Assembly: GCF_037975245.1 (NCBI RefSeq)
Contig: NC_092580.1
Location: 28,363,501-28,427,500 of the forward strand
Direction of reading: 5' to 3'
DNA: 64,000 nucleotides
From: Apostichopus japonicus
Taxonomy: Eukaryota; Echinodermata; Holothuroidea; Aspidochirotida; Stichopodidae
In this document: positions 24,361 to 37,164 of the stretch, in pieces
How positions within the stretch are numbered: position 1 is the first letter of the stretch
Layout of the letters: every line of letters begins with the position of its first letter
The notes under the pieces: generated by a model
What the model saw: the letters and a program-made list of their open reading frames with translations, nothing else
Databases searched by the model: none
Told to the model about the DNA's origin: nothing
Position numbers and translations under genes: made by a program

Positions 24361-24665
24361 CACATCCTGTGTGACCAGATTTGTGTAGAATAATGCTATT
24401 TGAAATCTGATAGAAGTATACTAAGTAGTACGGTGCTGCTGAAGCGACATACGAGCATCGACATATACATAAATTTAATTGTAGAATCCAAAATAGTTAG
24501 GTTACACCATCACTGGAGATAGTGCTCAACCAAATGGCGCAGGTAATGTCAAAATTATAAAGTAAACTTTAGAGGCGCATTTGTATTGCTACACATATGC
24601 TTCGTATACTATGGAAAAGTCCATCTACACTCCTCAGTCTCAAAATGTACCTTGATCCAGGATTC

Positions 24666-25159
24666 CAGGGGCATCAATGATCAATCCCAATTGAAAAGTA
24701 GGGGGACATAAAAGACTGAACATGGATGAAACTGAAAGAGTGCTGCGACCGCCTCGGCACAAAAACATTTATCGGGTCAAGGGGCCCGCCTTAGGGCCAC
24801 TGGTGAGGTCCAGGGCGAAGCCCGGCTGGGCCTAGGAGGACTCACATCTAGGAATCTGCAAGTTGGCTTCTGTTTGGTCCCTGAAGTGATATTTTGTCAG
24901 ACAAACACATTTAAACAATATTCACATCTGACAAGTGATTAGACTAAAATTAAGAAAGACTAAGGCCTACCTATTGAACATCTGGGTGAAACTTAGGACC
25001 TTCATAATCATGATAAGTAAAATGAAAACTTGAAACTTTGCACACAAGAATAAACTCTTGTTTATAACTATGGGGGGGGGGGTGGACATTTGATATTGTG
25101 TCCCCCACCCTTTAGAAAGTGGGGAACGTGTCCCCGTCCCCCCATGATTGCTGCCCCTG
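24666..25159. mobile_element. Possible hAT-like MITE (matching ends, no clear TSD)
   Basis: Begins CAGGGGCATCAATGATC and ends, on the reverse strand, CAGGGGCAGCAATCATG. A G-run followed by alternating GTGTCCCC blocks lies near the right end. The flanking octamers CAGGATTC and CCCTAATC match at only four positions, so the call rests on the inverted ends alone. Confidence 0.4.
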
Positions 25160-25207
25160 CCCTAATCAAGAGTAATACTGTACAATGTCAAAAAAGTAAA
25201 ACAGCAT

Positions 25208-25283
25208 GTATGGATAAAGTTAAGCTGGATGATTGGATTAAGTTAAGCTGGATGTATGGATTAAGTTAAGCTGGATGTATCGA
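25208..25283 (+). repeat. 24-bp tandem repeat, three copies
   Basis: Three successive copies of GGAT(T/A)AAGTTAAGCTGGATG with 22- to 24-bp spacing. Confidence 0.9.
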
Positions 25284-25322
25284 TAAAAGGAATGAAAGAT
25301 ACCCATTGATCTTTTGATCCAT

Positions 25323-25432
25323 GTATTTATTGCGCAATAAATACAATTTTACTGAAGCAAAGGGAATGGCAAGGACTGTATAATGTGTATTCGTTATGCA
25401 TATTCATTAAGTTGTAATGATTCATGTTGCCT
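25323..25432 (+). repeat. Dispersed repeat, copy 1 of 2
   Basis: Contains GCAATAAATACAA, TTTACTGA(A/C)GCAAAGGGAA and TTATGCATATTCATTAAGTT, shared in the same order and orientation with 26898-27003. About 85 percent identical by eye. Confidence 0.85.
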
Positions 25433-26897
25433 TGTTATACTAACATAGTAAGCTCACAACTCGTCTGTCCTTTGAGGATCTCTGTACGTTGGCGAATTAT
25501 TGAAATTCAAAATGATGGTAAAATAACTTGGGAGTAATTTATTACTTATTACTATATCCCTACAACTACATACATGAATAATCGTTTATTGATATGACCT
25601 ATTAGTAATTTGCTTGAAATTAATCATGATTTTGCAAATGTACTTTCAAGTAAACACTGAAAAGGTGATCAGAGGTCCTCGATTTCAGCGGACGGTTCCC
25701 CTATTTCATGTAACGTCCCCGGATTCATTCTTTTGTATAACCAGCTTTGACAAAATGATTGTTTGTGAATAAGGTGTTCTGAATTTGGGCATTTGATAGC
25801 ATCCTAATTGAAACATAGAACCAACAAAACACCCGATGGCCCTCAAAATTCATTCCCTCCCATTAATTATAAACTGCCCATGTAGTAACCCTTGATGTCA
25901 TTGAGGTTGTTAACTTCAATATCATGTCCCGCGATTAACAGCAAAAACTATGGTCACCTTAGCTTAGAATTCTCGGAGGGGTCACGATCAAAATGTCTCC
26001 CCATCCCTCACCCTGGGCAAGCAGGAAATGTTAAGCGTGTGTTAGCCAAGTATTTAATGACGGACAAAATCAGTGTAGCTTGAGATAGGATCATTCGTTA
26101 GCATTGTTGGAAAGTGGAAAAAGTTGATGAAACAGTTTTACGACTGGGAAAGCATCAGCTGAATATGATAAAGATTGGATGTTAATGTCAATGGTAAGAC
26201 TTATTTGCTCATATTGAGATGAATCAATGGGAATTGATGATGATGAAGTTATCTACCACGAAAACTAATGTAGTGTTTCAGAATTTCTAGCAACAAATGT
26301 CAGGAACCTAATCCAACTTTACAATGGACCATGCTGAACTTAGGAGGCTATGCTATCTGACTACCTTTATGATAACCTGCTGGACAATGTAGCTGGCCCA
26401 GAGTCGTCAAGGGTCAGGTGGTGGGTGCCCGAGGGACAATTATGTCACTGGCCCCCTTTTTGAAAACTTCTTGTTTCCTTAAGAAGTATGAAAATGAGAA
26501 TATACTATTTTGTATAACATATTTTCTGAGGCCCCCATATTTTCCAGGGCCCCTCAATTGACACCGGCCCCTGTGGTTGTAGCCCCCTTCCAGATTCTCC
26601 GTCCCTTTTGTCAGGCAACCCTACTTTGACAGCTGCAAACAGTCACAAGTAACCCTACAGAACCCATCTGACTACCGATGCAATTCCTCTATCAAAAATC
26701 CACAAGTAACAGTAATGAAGACATGATTTAAGTGCTGAAAGACCAAGAAAAAATTAGACTACAATTTTGAATGACTGTTGACCATACACTGAGCCGCATT
26801 TACTTGTATATTGGAAGCACTTTCAGACAAATGCACAAACTCTTCGACAGTAAGAAATACAACTGGCTTGGAGCACTTCCTGAAAATTTGGCTTTAT

Positions 26898-27003
26898 TTA
26901 TTTATTTATGCAATAAATACAAGTTTACTGACGCAAAGGGAACGGCAACGACTGCATAAAATATGCATTTGTTATGCATATTCATTAAGTTGTAATGAAT
27001 CAT
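26898..27003 (+). repeat. Dispersed repeat, copy 2 of 2
   Basis: Direct copy of 25323-25432, lying 1.57 kb downstream. The intervening DNA shows no coding sequence, and flanking sequence outside the block is not shared. Confidence 0.85.
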
Positions 27004-29598
27004 ATAGTACTAATTAGTGCTCAGCTCTATGTAATTACTCTTTTCAAATCCAAACGATGAAAACATATCACTCCACATTGCAAGTCGGTAGTTAATACTG
27101 CACTGATAAACGTTACTTGAGCCATTTGCAATAGCCATAGAAAATTACTGATTTATTCATCCAGTTTTTAGCACTGATTATAGGCAGGCAACATTTCTAC
27201 AATAATAACAATATAAACACATTCTCTTTAAAACACACACTAGAAACTTTTGAAGGTAATTATTGCAAGAACAAACTTTTGAATCTCACATGTCTTTTAA
27301 GCACCAGCTGATTTTATTAAATTAATTAATCCAATTAATAAGAAACAAAATTACACCACAGAGTATTTTCCATACCATATTAGAGCCAGATTTGTAGAGC
27401 ACAGATAACGAAAGTATTTCAACAGAATCTTTTACACTCCTTTTCAGTAAATTCTCATTTTGATCATCTTTGTAAAGTGAAACAAAGGAAAGAAAAGATA
27501 CCTGCAGCAAATAGAAATGTACAGAATCTGTTTGCTAATTTGAGTCTCTGTGACTACTGTAAGAACTTTAAAACAGAGGGGTATAGATTTATAGGAAAGG
27601 TCAATTCTAATAACCTGCATGCAAAAAATAAATTAAAAAACCACCAAAATTTTGCAACTGAAAAATGGAGAAAGGATGCAGGAAAGGGGGGAATGATTAC
27701 ACAATTCTGACATATAACACAAATAGTTGAGTTTATAATGGTCTGCAACACAATATAGTAGTAGCATGCAAGGATTATAGAATGGAGTTAGAAGGGAAGG
27801 GAGAGTGGGGGGGGGGGAGGGTGGTTAAAATATGTTAACATAAAATAAGCCATCACCATACTTAATGATGTATTTAATTTTGTAAACAATACAAATAAGA
27901 GAAACAGAATAACAGAATTACACAAACCAGTTTCTAGTAAATTTTGGCCATATTAATAAATACATATATTCCAGCTTTGCTCAATTCCATTCCATGTAAT
28001 AACAAATCTTTTAATGTATGAAACATCATCATCATCACCATGTATCTATAAATAACCATCACCACTGCCAGTTACTACTCTCGCATACCTGTGGCAGCCA
28101 ACCTTCCACAGTTCTCCCTTCTATAAAGCATACATACACAAAGATAAATACAAATGACTCATTCTATCTTTAGTAACGCACTCCCTCCCTCCCACCCCTC
28201 CACTCCCTCCTCCACCCCCATTCTCCAACCATCATTAAAATTGGCTGGTAAAATTTACTTTAAGATGATATCACTGAGTTAAGATGATATCACTGAGTTA
28301 AAGGTTTTACAAACAGAACAATACTGGTAACCATGACAACTTATTTGTCCAAAAATTTTTTTAAAGCAACAAAAGTGGTCATTCGTTACTACACAAGAGT
28401 CAAGTACAAATTTTACTTTAAACATTTTTGACATAAAAATGTCCAAAATGATATTCCATCGATATGTCATTTTATTAAGAGCAATGATACCTTAAATCAT
28501 TTTTTTATATTTTTTGTTAACACAATCTGTCCAATTTCAGATTGTGATACTCTAATTATCTCAAGTAGAGAGACAGTAGCAGTTCCAGGAGTATAAATAT
28601 AGTCTTAACCTCTAAAAAACAGTTCTAATTGTTAAAGAAATAACATAGCAAATTTAAATGTTAATTTCTGAAAAATTAACAAGTTATTCAGTAAGGATAT
28701 AACTCACAAAACATTTTTACTTTCAACTCCTTTGCCAAATGTGACTGTTTTTTAAACCTTTCGCCAAAATATGCTAAAACCCAATATTCCCCCCCCCCCC
28801 TTACCTAGGAAAATGTATACTTTACTGAAACATTCCTCAATGTTTGTACATAATTTGAACAGCCAGAACATTTCAGAAAATGTACAAGTAAATGTTAGCA
28901 TTGAAATTGACAATGTTGAGTCACTGTAATATCTCTAAAATTTTAGCAAACTACATCAAGTCATTTCACTTGTGATTTTTAGTGCTTTCGATTAATGACT
29001 AGTTAGACCTTTATCTTAAAATCAAGTTCGTCGCTATCAAACAGTACCTGATAAAAATGGCAATCATTTCCTTGTACGCTAAAGATAAGCCCAAGGGCAT
29101 GATATACAGACAGAGACAAGGGTCTATGCTTTGAAGTCGTGAGTCATACAAGATATGAATAAGAACCTTCCAAATATTACAAGCTTTACATACTCTGAAA
29201 TGATAACACAAAACAATAGTAAAAATAAAGCAATGGAAAAGTCTACTGCAAAATAGCGAATCAAAAACTACCAGTGAAAATATGGAATGTAAATCTGCTA
29301 CATTAATATTTTTATTATGTGCAAATTAAAAATTGAATGTAAGAATCAAGTTAGGATTAATATCTTTACACCAGTGCTTCCAAAATATATAAACCAGACT
29401 GGCACATGGAAACACAAAGAATCCTTTCCAAGATTCTAATGTCCCACAGATAAATTATCATGTTAAACATAACTTTCATTGTTTTTGATATCAATACCAA
29501 AGTATAAATAAAATGTAGTTAATATAGTTGTCAGTAGAAGTTGAGAAATCTTGTGAACAGACAGTTTTATAATCTCACCAAATTTTGTATGTTTACAG

Positions 29599-29831
29599 GA
29601 TTAACGAAGATGACATTTAGGGCGCAACATGGGTTGGATCAACTGGCATAGCAGGAGCACAACAATTGTCATAGCTGTCTCTCTTTGTGTGCTAATTAGT
29701 CAAACAGCAGAAAACGATGCTTCTTGCTTAAAAAATACAACTTCTCTTGTGTACAAAGATGAATTAAATACAGATAGATATCTGATTGATCATTTTTTAA
29801 CATGCGAATCATGAAATGCCAGCTATGATAG
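29599..29831 (+). other. Possible isolated exon with a 61-codon ORF starting in a hydrophobic segment
   Basis: An acceptor-like TATGTTTACAG precedes 29599 and a consensus donor ATAG|GTAAGTA follows at about 29831. Inside, an ORF at 29629-29814 begins MGWINWHSRSTTIVIAVSLCVLISQT, which resembles a signal peptide or membrane anchor, and ends before the donor. There is no recognisable family. It could be part of a non-coding transcript, a short secreted peptide, or chance. I found no partner exons nearby. Confidence 0.2.
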
Positions 29832-32231
29832 GTAAGTAGATATGAAACGTATTACCATATTGACAAGCTCATAAAGCATATATAATATGAACCACATTTA
29901 CCACAATCTCCGGTGGGTATTACACTACATTTTTGTGCATAAATTTATTAAAAATATGGATATAGACATTACAATTTATAGATGCATCAGCTTACATGCA
30001 GAGGCTAGATTTACAAGCATGATAAAATATGCTGTTTGTCCCATGCAATGATGATACATATCACAGAGAGAGAGAGAGCGTGCAACTTCATTCACAATTT
30101 TATCAGAATATGCAAAAGTATCACCTTTCTTGCCTTAATTTCTGACACCATACAATTTCCCCCTCCTTAACCCCCTCCCTCCCCCTTCCACCACCCAAGA
30201 TCAAGGTAAAAACTGCTCATTTGTCATCAATCAGTACCAATAGCAGACAAAAAGTCTTCCTAACACTTGACCGTTGACCCTTCATCACTGATTCATGAAA
30301 ACTTAATAATGGAGGCCCGGTGACATATTTGTCCCAGAGCCTGACCAACCCTTGAACGTCCCTCTTCTACTGGTGCACCTACATACAATATTGATGCATA
30401 ATAAAAACAAAAATAAGTAAAATAGGTTGCTAACACCAAGCCACTCAGAACATTGTGACTCAAGCATCAAATCAACCGTAGTTGTTATCTTCTAGACTAA
30501 TTTTGTTTCTCTCTTTTGAGAAAACATTTTTCTACATTCACTCGCAAAATCTAGAATGCTGCCTTATTTCCAAACCACAGAAATATGACGTAGCAACATG
30601 TCAATCAATTCAAAAATTGATTCTTATCAAATTGTGCCAAAGATGATCAAACATTTGAACTTTTATTCAAACTACTTGAGATAATTTGGTCTTTACTCAT
30701 AAACAACAAATATATTATCTCAAAAAGTGTGAATAATCCAACATTGGACCATCCATCAGGGTTTCTCTATGCCTATACATATCATTATGGAAAAAAATTC
30801 CTGTCAACTTAGTCTTTAGCCTAAAGTGAAATTCTCAGAGAGGGCATAATTTTGGCAAGAGTTGTCAATATTCTATGAACATAATTTTTAATATCCTCAA
30901 AGACTTTTTTTTTAAATCCAATTAATTTATCACTAATATACCTTAATAGCATTTAAACATAAAGTGTCTGGAGCAAATAATCGACAGAGAAACTTATTTA
31001 TATAATATTCCATAATCACTTGGAATAGAAAGTGTTTTGCCATGTAGCAGTACAGATAAGTGAGAGATTTGTAGCAAACAGCTAGTAGAGTATTGTGCTC
31101 CATTGATCAACAGGTTACTATGACAATAGGAAAGAGTCTGCAAGAAACATTGTGATTGGAAATCATGAATTGCAGTTTGTCATAGGAACACTTCGATCAC
31201 GGAGATGTGCGATTGATTCACGGCCATTTGTAATGGCTTACAGGTCCAAAATAAACACTGACCCCTAAGTAAAGCAAGCCAGGAAAACAAAAGGTGCAGA
31301 GTTTCAGAACAAAAGACAGGTGCGAAACATCAATAGTGCTGACTGACCTTAATGCTTAACTTTAAGAAAAAGACGGCTGTCGATGCCTGGTTCCATATTT
31401 CATTTATGACAGTTTAAAAAGACCCTCTGTTAAGCAAAGACCAAAACTTCCCTTTGTTTTATGGTTTGAAAGACAATACCTTGTAGAGGAAACAAACTTA
31501 TATCACCAATAATTTCTTATTATTATTAGATTACCGTTAGGTATTAACAGACAATTACGATCATCACCCGTGGTTTCACATTAATGCCCTATCACCAAAC
31601 ATATGTAGCTCTACTTGAGTCCAGTAGCCTTCCTTGCAAACTGTGACAGAAATGTAAGACAGACATTTTAAACTACTTTGTTAACTAGAAGGGGAATAAA
31701 GATTATTGATCATAACTCAGTTAATTGACGTATTATTCCAATTAGGCCATAACATCAGATAGGTATTCTTTTGGTTTAAAATTGGTTTTGTAAAAAAAAA
31801 ATATTTTTAATTACATTATGACATTTTCTGTTACACATGGGGCAGATCTCCTTAAAATGATAGAAGATTGCAGAATAAACTGAAATATGCCAACCAGCAA
31901 AAGAATATGCCGTATTAAAACGGAAGGGAAGGGAAAAAATACATATGAACATCTTTGCAGTACCCTGCCTGAGTTTAGGTGGTATCTTGTAGTCAAGTAA
32001 ACCCAAAGCAGCCTATGGAAGGGAATAAATTGTCACAAATAATGGAATCATGGTGACCGAGGAGACCTAAACTTGGTGAGACTGGAAAAAAGGGGCAACA
32101 GCTATTGGTATACCACAGGAACTTCTTGGATAAGTTATGTTTTACTAAAATGTTATTGCGTTAGTAATATCGTTTAAAACAGCTATTAGGTTAAGATACA
32201 GAGACAACCAGTGAGGGAATATTCTGGGTTT
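29832..32231. other. Gene-free DNA downstream of the Rab gene
   Basis: No coding evidence. It includes a short (GA)n at about 30066-30078 and C-rich runs near 30160-30195. The 3' UTR of the Rab gene should occupy the right part, but I cannot fix its polyadenylation site. Confidence 0.5.
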
Positions 32232-35190
32232 TTATGATGATGGACAGCATCCCCACCCGTCCACCCTCTTGGAGTTAAAATTGATGGTACTAGAGGCGCC
32301 ATTCTCTAATAGTGGTCCTCCCGTTTGTCTTCGCTTTAGTTCCGTCCCTAACCGCCAGAAGACTTGTTCTATATTGGTGGCGTCCTTCGCTGACGTTTCT
32401 AAACACTCCATCATGTTGTGGTGTGCTGCTAAGGCCTGTGCTTCCGAAAAGTCCACCTCTCGGATATTCTCCAAGTCTTTCTTGTTGCCTGAAATAAGCA
32501 GAAGGGAATGGATTAAATCACTGTTGAGGAGATAAGAGGAAAAGTGACATTTCATGACATTTTCCTATACCCTTTTAACAGTGGTTTATTAGTAATTATT
32601 TAGTGTTCAGTTGATATAAGGTACAAGCGACAAATATCCTGTTTCTTAATTACTCATTAACCTGTCTGTATTCTGTGCGTGTTTTTGTCCCTTCTGTTAC
32701 TGTTACTTGTCATTCAGCCTTTGAAGAAGATCCTGATAGGATCGAAGCATCAGGCCAACTTACTTTTACACATTCTTAATACCTCGACAGCATCATTAAC
32801 CTGTGTCTGATAAATACAAAGTTGGCATGAAAGCATGTCCTTCCCACTCTCCTGCATTAACAATGAAACCAAATTTAAAAAAAATTCCCTTCTTAATGTT
32901 AACCACCTCAACATCAGCAAGTCTGGAACCTATAGCCCAATTTTATAATTTAATAAACAGGTCAGAATAATTACCAATGAGAATTTGAATAACATTGTCC
33001 CCTGCATACTTCTGTACATCATCAATCCACCTGGGGACGTTTGAAAAGGTGTCTTTCTTGGTAATGTCGTAAGCGATAATGACTCCGTTTGCGCTTCTGT
33101 AGTAACTCTGGGTAATAGTTCTGAATCTCTCCTGACCTGCTGTGTCCCATACTTGAAGCTGAAAAGAGATGAAAAGAAAAGTCAGGTTTGTCCTTAGTAT
33201 GACTTACAATCGGGCTGAAAATAAAAAAAGGAGATATATGACTCAAATGTCATTATTATTCTCATACTATGTGTTAACTGCTCTATAGCCACTGTGCACT
33301 GTCCAATGTATTATTCTTCAGATCTCCTGCATGGGATGCCAGACCGAGGAAGATGACATCTGCTAGGAAATTTAGCTAATGATAGCCATGTTAAAATGAA
33401 CAATGTTTGGGGTGCTGCTGTAAAGTTATCAGAATCAATCACTAAACACAGCAGATAAAATCTGTTCAGTCAATATGATTTCATAACTGAATACCATTCA
33501 GCTATTTCACAAAGAGATTTTCTACCTTTTCAGGAACATTTAAATCTAAGGATATTGATATAAGACAATGTAAATAACTTTTTCACATGAAAGGACTACA
33601 TGGTAAAGCCTGAACTCCCAGTAGTATACAATGGCCCCACCACACAGAAAGTTTTATGCTTGTAGTTGTTTTGTGGTAGATCCTTGATTTATTATGTTTT
33701 AGCATTCCAATGAAGGATATCTACTTATTGCTGTGCAAATATTGATAGACATTGCATGAGGTCATTTTATATCAAATTAATGTAAGTCCTCCTAAGTGGA
33801 ATGATTATAAATATTATGCATATTACAAGTTTACATCATAATCAATGAAGAAACAAGGATATACACATACAATTCATTACTGTACTTGGAATAGTACACA
33901 GAGAGTTATCAATTTGCCAAAGTGTTCTGCTTCAAGAAAAGTATCAAAAAGCAACACTGTGCCTTTTCTTTGGTTATGTCACTAAACAGGATTTGGCTTT
34001 ACATACCACAACTGCTTGACAATTAAGTGTGCGCAAATGAGGAAAATGTATGGATTATATTATTTTTATTACTTGTGTAAAACTAAGTGGGCCTGACGTT
34101 GGGTCTGAAGCTGCTCCTCCACCCATATTGTACATTGCAAAGATTGTAATGGTGACCAATGATGCCACTACAAGCAGAAATATTTGTTGAGATCAACCAA
34201 ACACACTCCAGCTTTACAGTCTAAGGCTAGCCTTTACCCTCACAAGTAGCAACATTGTCCAGTTGTGTAGACTGATGTGTTAAGCCTAAATATTGCTATA
34301 CAGAAGGCTGTGCACTAGCTACTTTGCTGGCAGCTTAGTCTGAAGTCATGAAGTGATTTACAAACTAATTTAGGACACTGGAATACTCTTACTTGACAAA
34401 TAAATAGGCTCCACTGACTGCAAAAGTATGTAGCCTATACCTACATTAGTTAACGATATGAAATAGCATTTAGGCCTTCCTGGAGACTTGGCATGTATTT
34501 GCTGATGAATAGTATCAAGTCGGCCTTGCATGGAACTGGGGGTGGGTATGTATTACTACACAAATATCTGATGGTATGGTTAAGTTTGGAGAATGTCCCA
34601 CTCACAACCGAGCTATGTGTTTGTGGGGTGGGTTAGGTCTAGGCATGAAAATAGGAATAGTAGCAGGGCCTAATGTTGCCAGGGCCTAGTGTTAGGTTGA
34701 TATTATTTTTTACTTAGTGTTAGGTTTTAGAGACATAACCCAAACCCATAAATCTAAGAAAAAGAAATGGAACTTGATCCACTAATGGTATGGCCCTGGG
34801 TTTAAAATATATATATATTAACAACAAGGCCTAGCTACAGTAAGGCACAAGCCCACTGTTGGCTAGGCTATGGCAAGGCTAAACAGTACTGTCACAATAC
34901 TGTCTGTATCACTGTATCATTTAATCATGGTTCTAACTCTAAGGTTAGAGCAAAGTAGTTATGACGTGATGGTTATGCTATCCACGTTATACCTTAACTT
35001 TCTTGCCATCTATAGTTAATGTTTTCATGGTAAAATCGACTCCGATAGTACTGTGTTGTCTTTCGAAAAATGTTCCTGACTTGAAACGTTGGACGACACA
35101 AGTTTTTCCAACCCCTGCATCTCCAATCAAAACAATCTTGAAGAGATAGTCGAATGAATCATCCGCGTCCATGTGGTGAGGATAAGACAT
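32232..35190 (-). CDS. RAB43: Rab family small GTPase, RAB43/RAB19 group (complete)
   Basis: Three coding exons on minus (34993-35190, 32975-33158, 32232-32488) with GT-AG junctions and consistent phases give 212 residues, the same length as vertebrate RAB43. The protein has P-loop GDAGVGKT (23-30), switch I STIGVDFT (47-54), WDTAGQE (70-76), NKKD (129-132) and ETSAK (158-162). The C-terminus WGCCPSS carries the paired cysteines for geranylgeranylation. Rab proteins of this group cycle between GDP and GTP and act on Golgi and endomembrane traffic; RAB43 is linked to retrograde and ER-Golgi transport. Sequence between the motifs ([30 protein letters not shown]) is typical of RAB43/RAB19, and I cannot separate the two from one gene alone. 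A TTCTTTCAG about 20 bases upstream of the ATG may be a 5' UTR acceptor. Introns are 1,834 and 486 bp. Confidence 0.94.
32650..32795 (+). repeat. Dispersed repeat with degenerate hammerhead-like core (inverted copy)
   Basis: Lies in intron 2 of the Rab gene and is the reverse complement of the repeats at about 50614 and 52138. It shares CCTGTCTGTATTCTGTGCGTG and AGAAGATCCTGATAGGATCG. The ribozyme-like core at 32717-32755 is damaged: TTGAAGA instead of CTGAAGA and GAAG instead of GAAA. Confidence 0.8.
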
Positions 35191-35683
35191 CTTTCTAAGA
35201 TATTCTCAACACTGAAAGAATTGGTCAAATGTTCCTACAAGAAACACCCTTCCTCATTTTGCAGAATAGCGATAACTTTTTCAGAGTTTATTAAATGGCA
35301 GTGTTAACTAAAGAAACGGCTCTGCAGCAGTGTAGCGAAGTACACGTATATCGTAATAGACTGCTAGTTTGATCACAACATGCATGCATGCCGTGTGTTA
35401 TGTACGAACGATACATTTCGGGCTACGTAGTTTCTTTCTTATCAGGTGACCGAGTATGACCTTTCATCTCAATATTCTTACGTAATTTGCCCGTGACATC
35501 AGGGCGCTGTCACTGAGATGGTGACATCAGGGAATTGCTTGCTTGGATACATTCATCGCGTGTCCCAGGCGACATTTGGGAATACCTCTATGATCTGTAG
35601 ACATTTTCGAAAGAGTGAGGTCTCCTCGAAATATCACTGTTGAGTTGGATTGCGAAAGACCAATAGATTATGTATCTAACTTT

Positions 35684-35795
35684 AAGACCGTCAGCACCAG
35701 CGCCTCTCCTGGCAAGACCAAATATCTTTTGTGTGTAAGACCGTCAGCACCAGGATAGATATGAACCTATTCTGGCAAAACCAAATATATTATAT
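35684..35795 (+). repeat. 53-bp tandem duplication
   Basis: AAGACCGTCAGCACCAG begins at 35684 and 35737, and each copy continues to a CTGGCAA(G/A)ACCAAATAT block. It directly precedes the LINE remnant. Confidence 0.85.
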
Positions 35796-35804
35796 ATTTT
35801 ATAT

Positions 35805-36825
35805 GTTTCGTTCCTCGAATACTGCAATCTTGTACGGGGACCATGCAATCAGGGAAATATGGATAGGATAATTAAGCTCCAAGAACCAACTGCCAGAATT
35901 ATTTTGAGCGCTACTTATGATGAAAGATCATGTGACCTTTTTAATGTGCTTGGTTGGCAAACTTTTGTTCTACATTTAAATTATAAAATTATAAACGATT
36001 AATTTTGGTATGTTAATCTCTTAACGGATTACTACACCCAATTATATGAGTGAAATGTTTACCCCTCTTGAATGTCCACGATTATGCTCTAAGGTTTTTT
36101 TGATAATTCTCATATTTTAGATTATTCTTATATTTTGGATAATTCTTTTGTTTCCATTTTTATCTATTTTGTAGTTGTCTCCACTTTACAGCTTTAATTG
36201 TTTTGTATCTGTACATTTAATTGTTTTTGTATTGCTATGTTTTACATTTTATTTATAACGTTTAATGTAAAAAGCAGGGCCTTATTGGAAACCAGCTTTT
36301 GCTGAATAAGCAACCCTGGATAAAAATGCCAATAAATAAAAAGGTTTGAGACATCAAGAGGGCTCTCCTTGCCCGGGGGCAAGACCGAAATACATCAGAA
36401 AAGATTTTTATTAAATTATTGCCACAAAAGAGTGGAATGAGTTGCCTCCATATATCAGGAATGCACACAATTTAGCAGTTTAAAATGATTTGTGAAACAA
36501 ATTTTATATTTATAATGTTACGCTATGCAAATGTTGTAAAGATCTGACCATGTTTAAATTCTTAACTTTGATAATATTTAACGTTGTAACATCTTGCCTA
36601 TTTTATATGTATATGTTTTTCAATGGGCTCATTTTATTCGTTTACGTTTAGTTTAGTTTACGTCTATTTAATTTCTATGATATTTTTACGTGTTGATTCT
36701 TACATTCAAATTATTATTGCATTTAACCCCTGTTTTTGTTTTGTTTTTATATTCAAGAGGGCTTCGGGAAGATTTACCTCGAGTAGTCGAATTACCCTCT
36801 CAAAATAAAGTTGAAATATAATCAA
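35805..36825 (+). pseudogene. 5'-truncated LINE remnant (reverse-transcriptase C-terminus and 3' tail)
   Basis: The plus strand at 35811-35970 reads FLEYCNLVRGPCNQG, DRIIKLQEPTARIIL, SATYDERSCDLFNVLGW, the block that typically follows the reverse-transcriptase core in many metazoan LINE ORF2 proteins. About 36350-36480 reads KYIRKDFY and EWNELPPYIRNA, the usual downstream block. Internal stops, frameshifts and a poor stretch from 35990 to 36340 show it is dead. The 3' part ends near AATAAAGTTGAAATATAATC at about 36805-36825. The upstream part of the element is absent. Confidence 0.75.
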
Positions 36826-37164
36826 GGGACCTGTGAGCAACTTGTTAAAGTCAAGCGCCATCTTTATTTATGACCCGCCGATTACACTCGTTAGAAACGT
36901 AAACGCAAAATCCATTCTTTCACAATTAAAAAGTATCAGTATACCAGCACATTACAGTATGCTTGAAATCAATACGCGTCCATATTAGTAGGCTGTGTCA
37001 GAAATTAGTATATCACGTCATAATTTACCGGATACAAATATAAATAACATGAAGAACAAACGGGTCGGTTTTCGGATTGAACCTAGAGGCGCTGAATGAT
37101 GATGTGTTGTTCGATGCATATATCTCGAGTTAGTATACATGTCATTGAACACATTGGACGAGTA

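Larger units (their letters stand above)
24361..29598. other. Gene-free intergenic DNA with small repeats
   Basis: No coding evidence on either strand. It contains a MITE-like element at 24666-25159, a 24-bp tandem repeat at 25208-25283, two direct copies of a ~105-bp dispersed repeat (25323-25432 and 26898-27003), a 20-bp tandem duplication GATGATATCACTGAGTTA at about 28262-28300, pyrimidine-rich runs at 28185-28225, and G/C homopolymers at 25073, 27808 and 28790. Confidence 0.5.

Noticed and set aside
33022-33246. 74-codon minus ORF ([10 protein letters not shown]...)
   Set aside because: It is an out-of-frame shadow of Rab exon 2.
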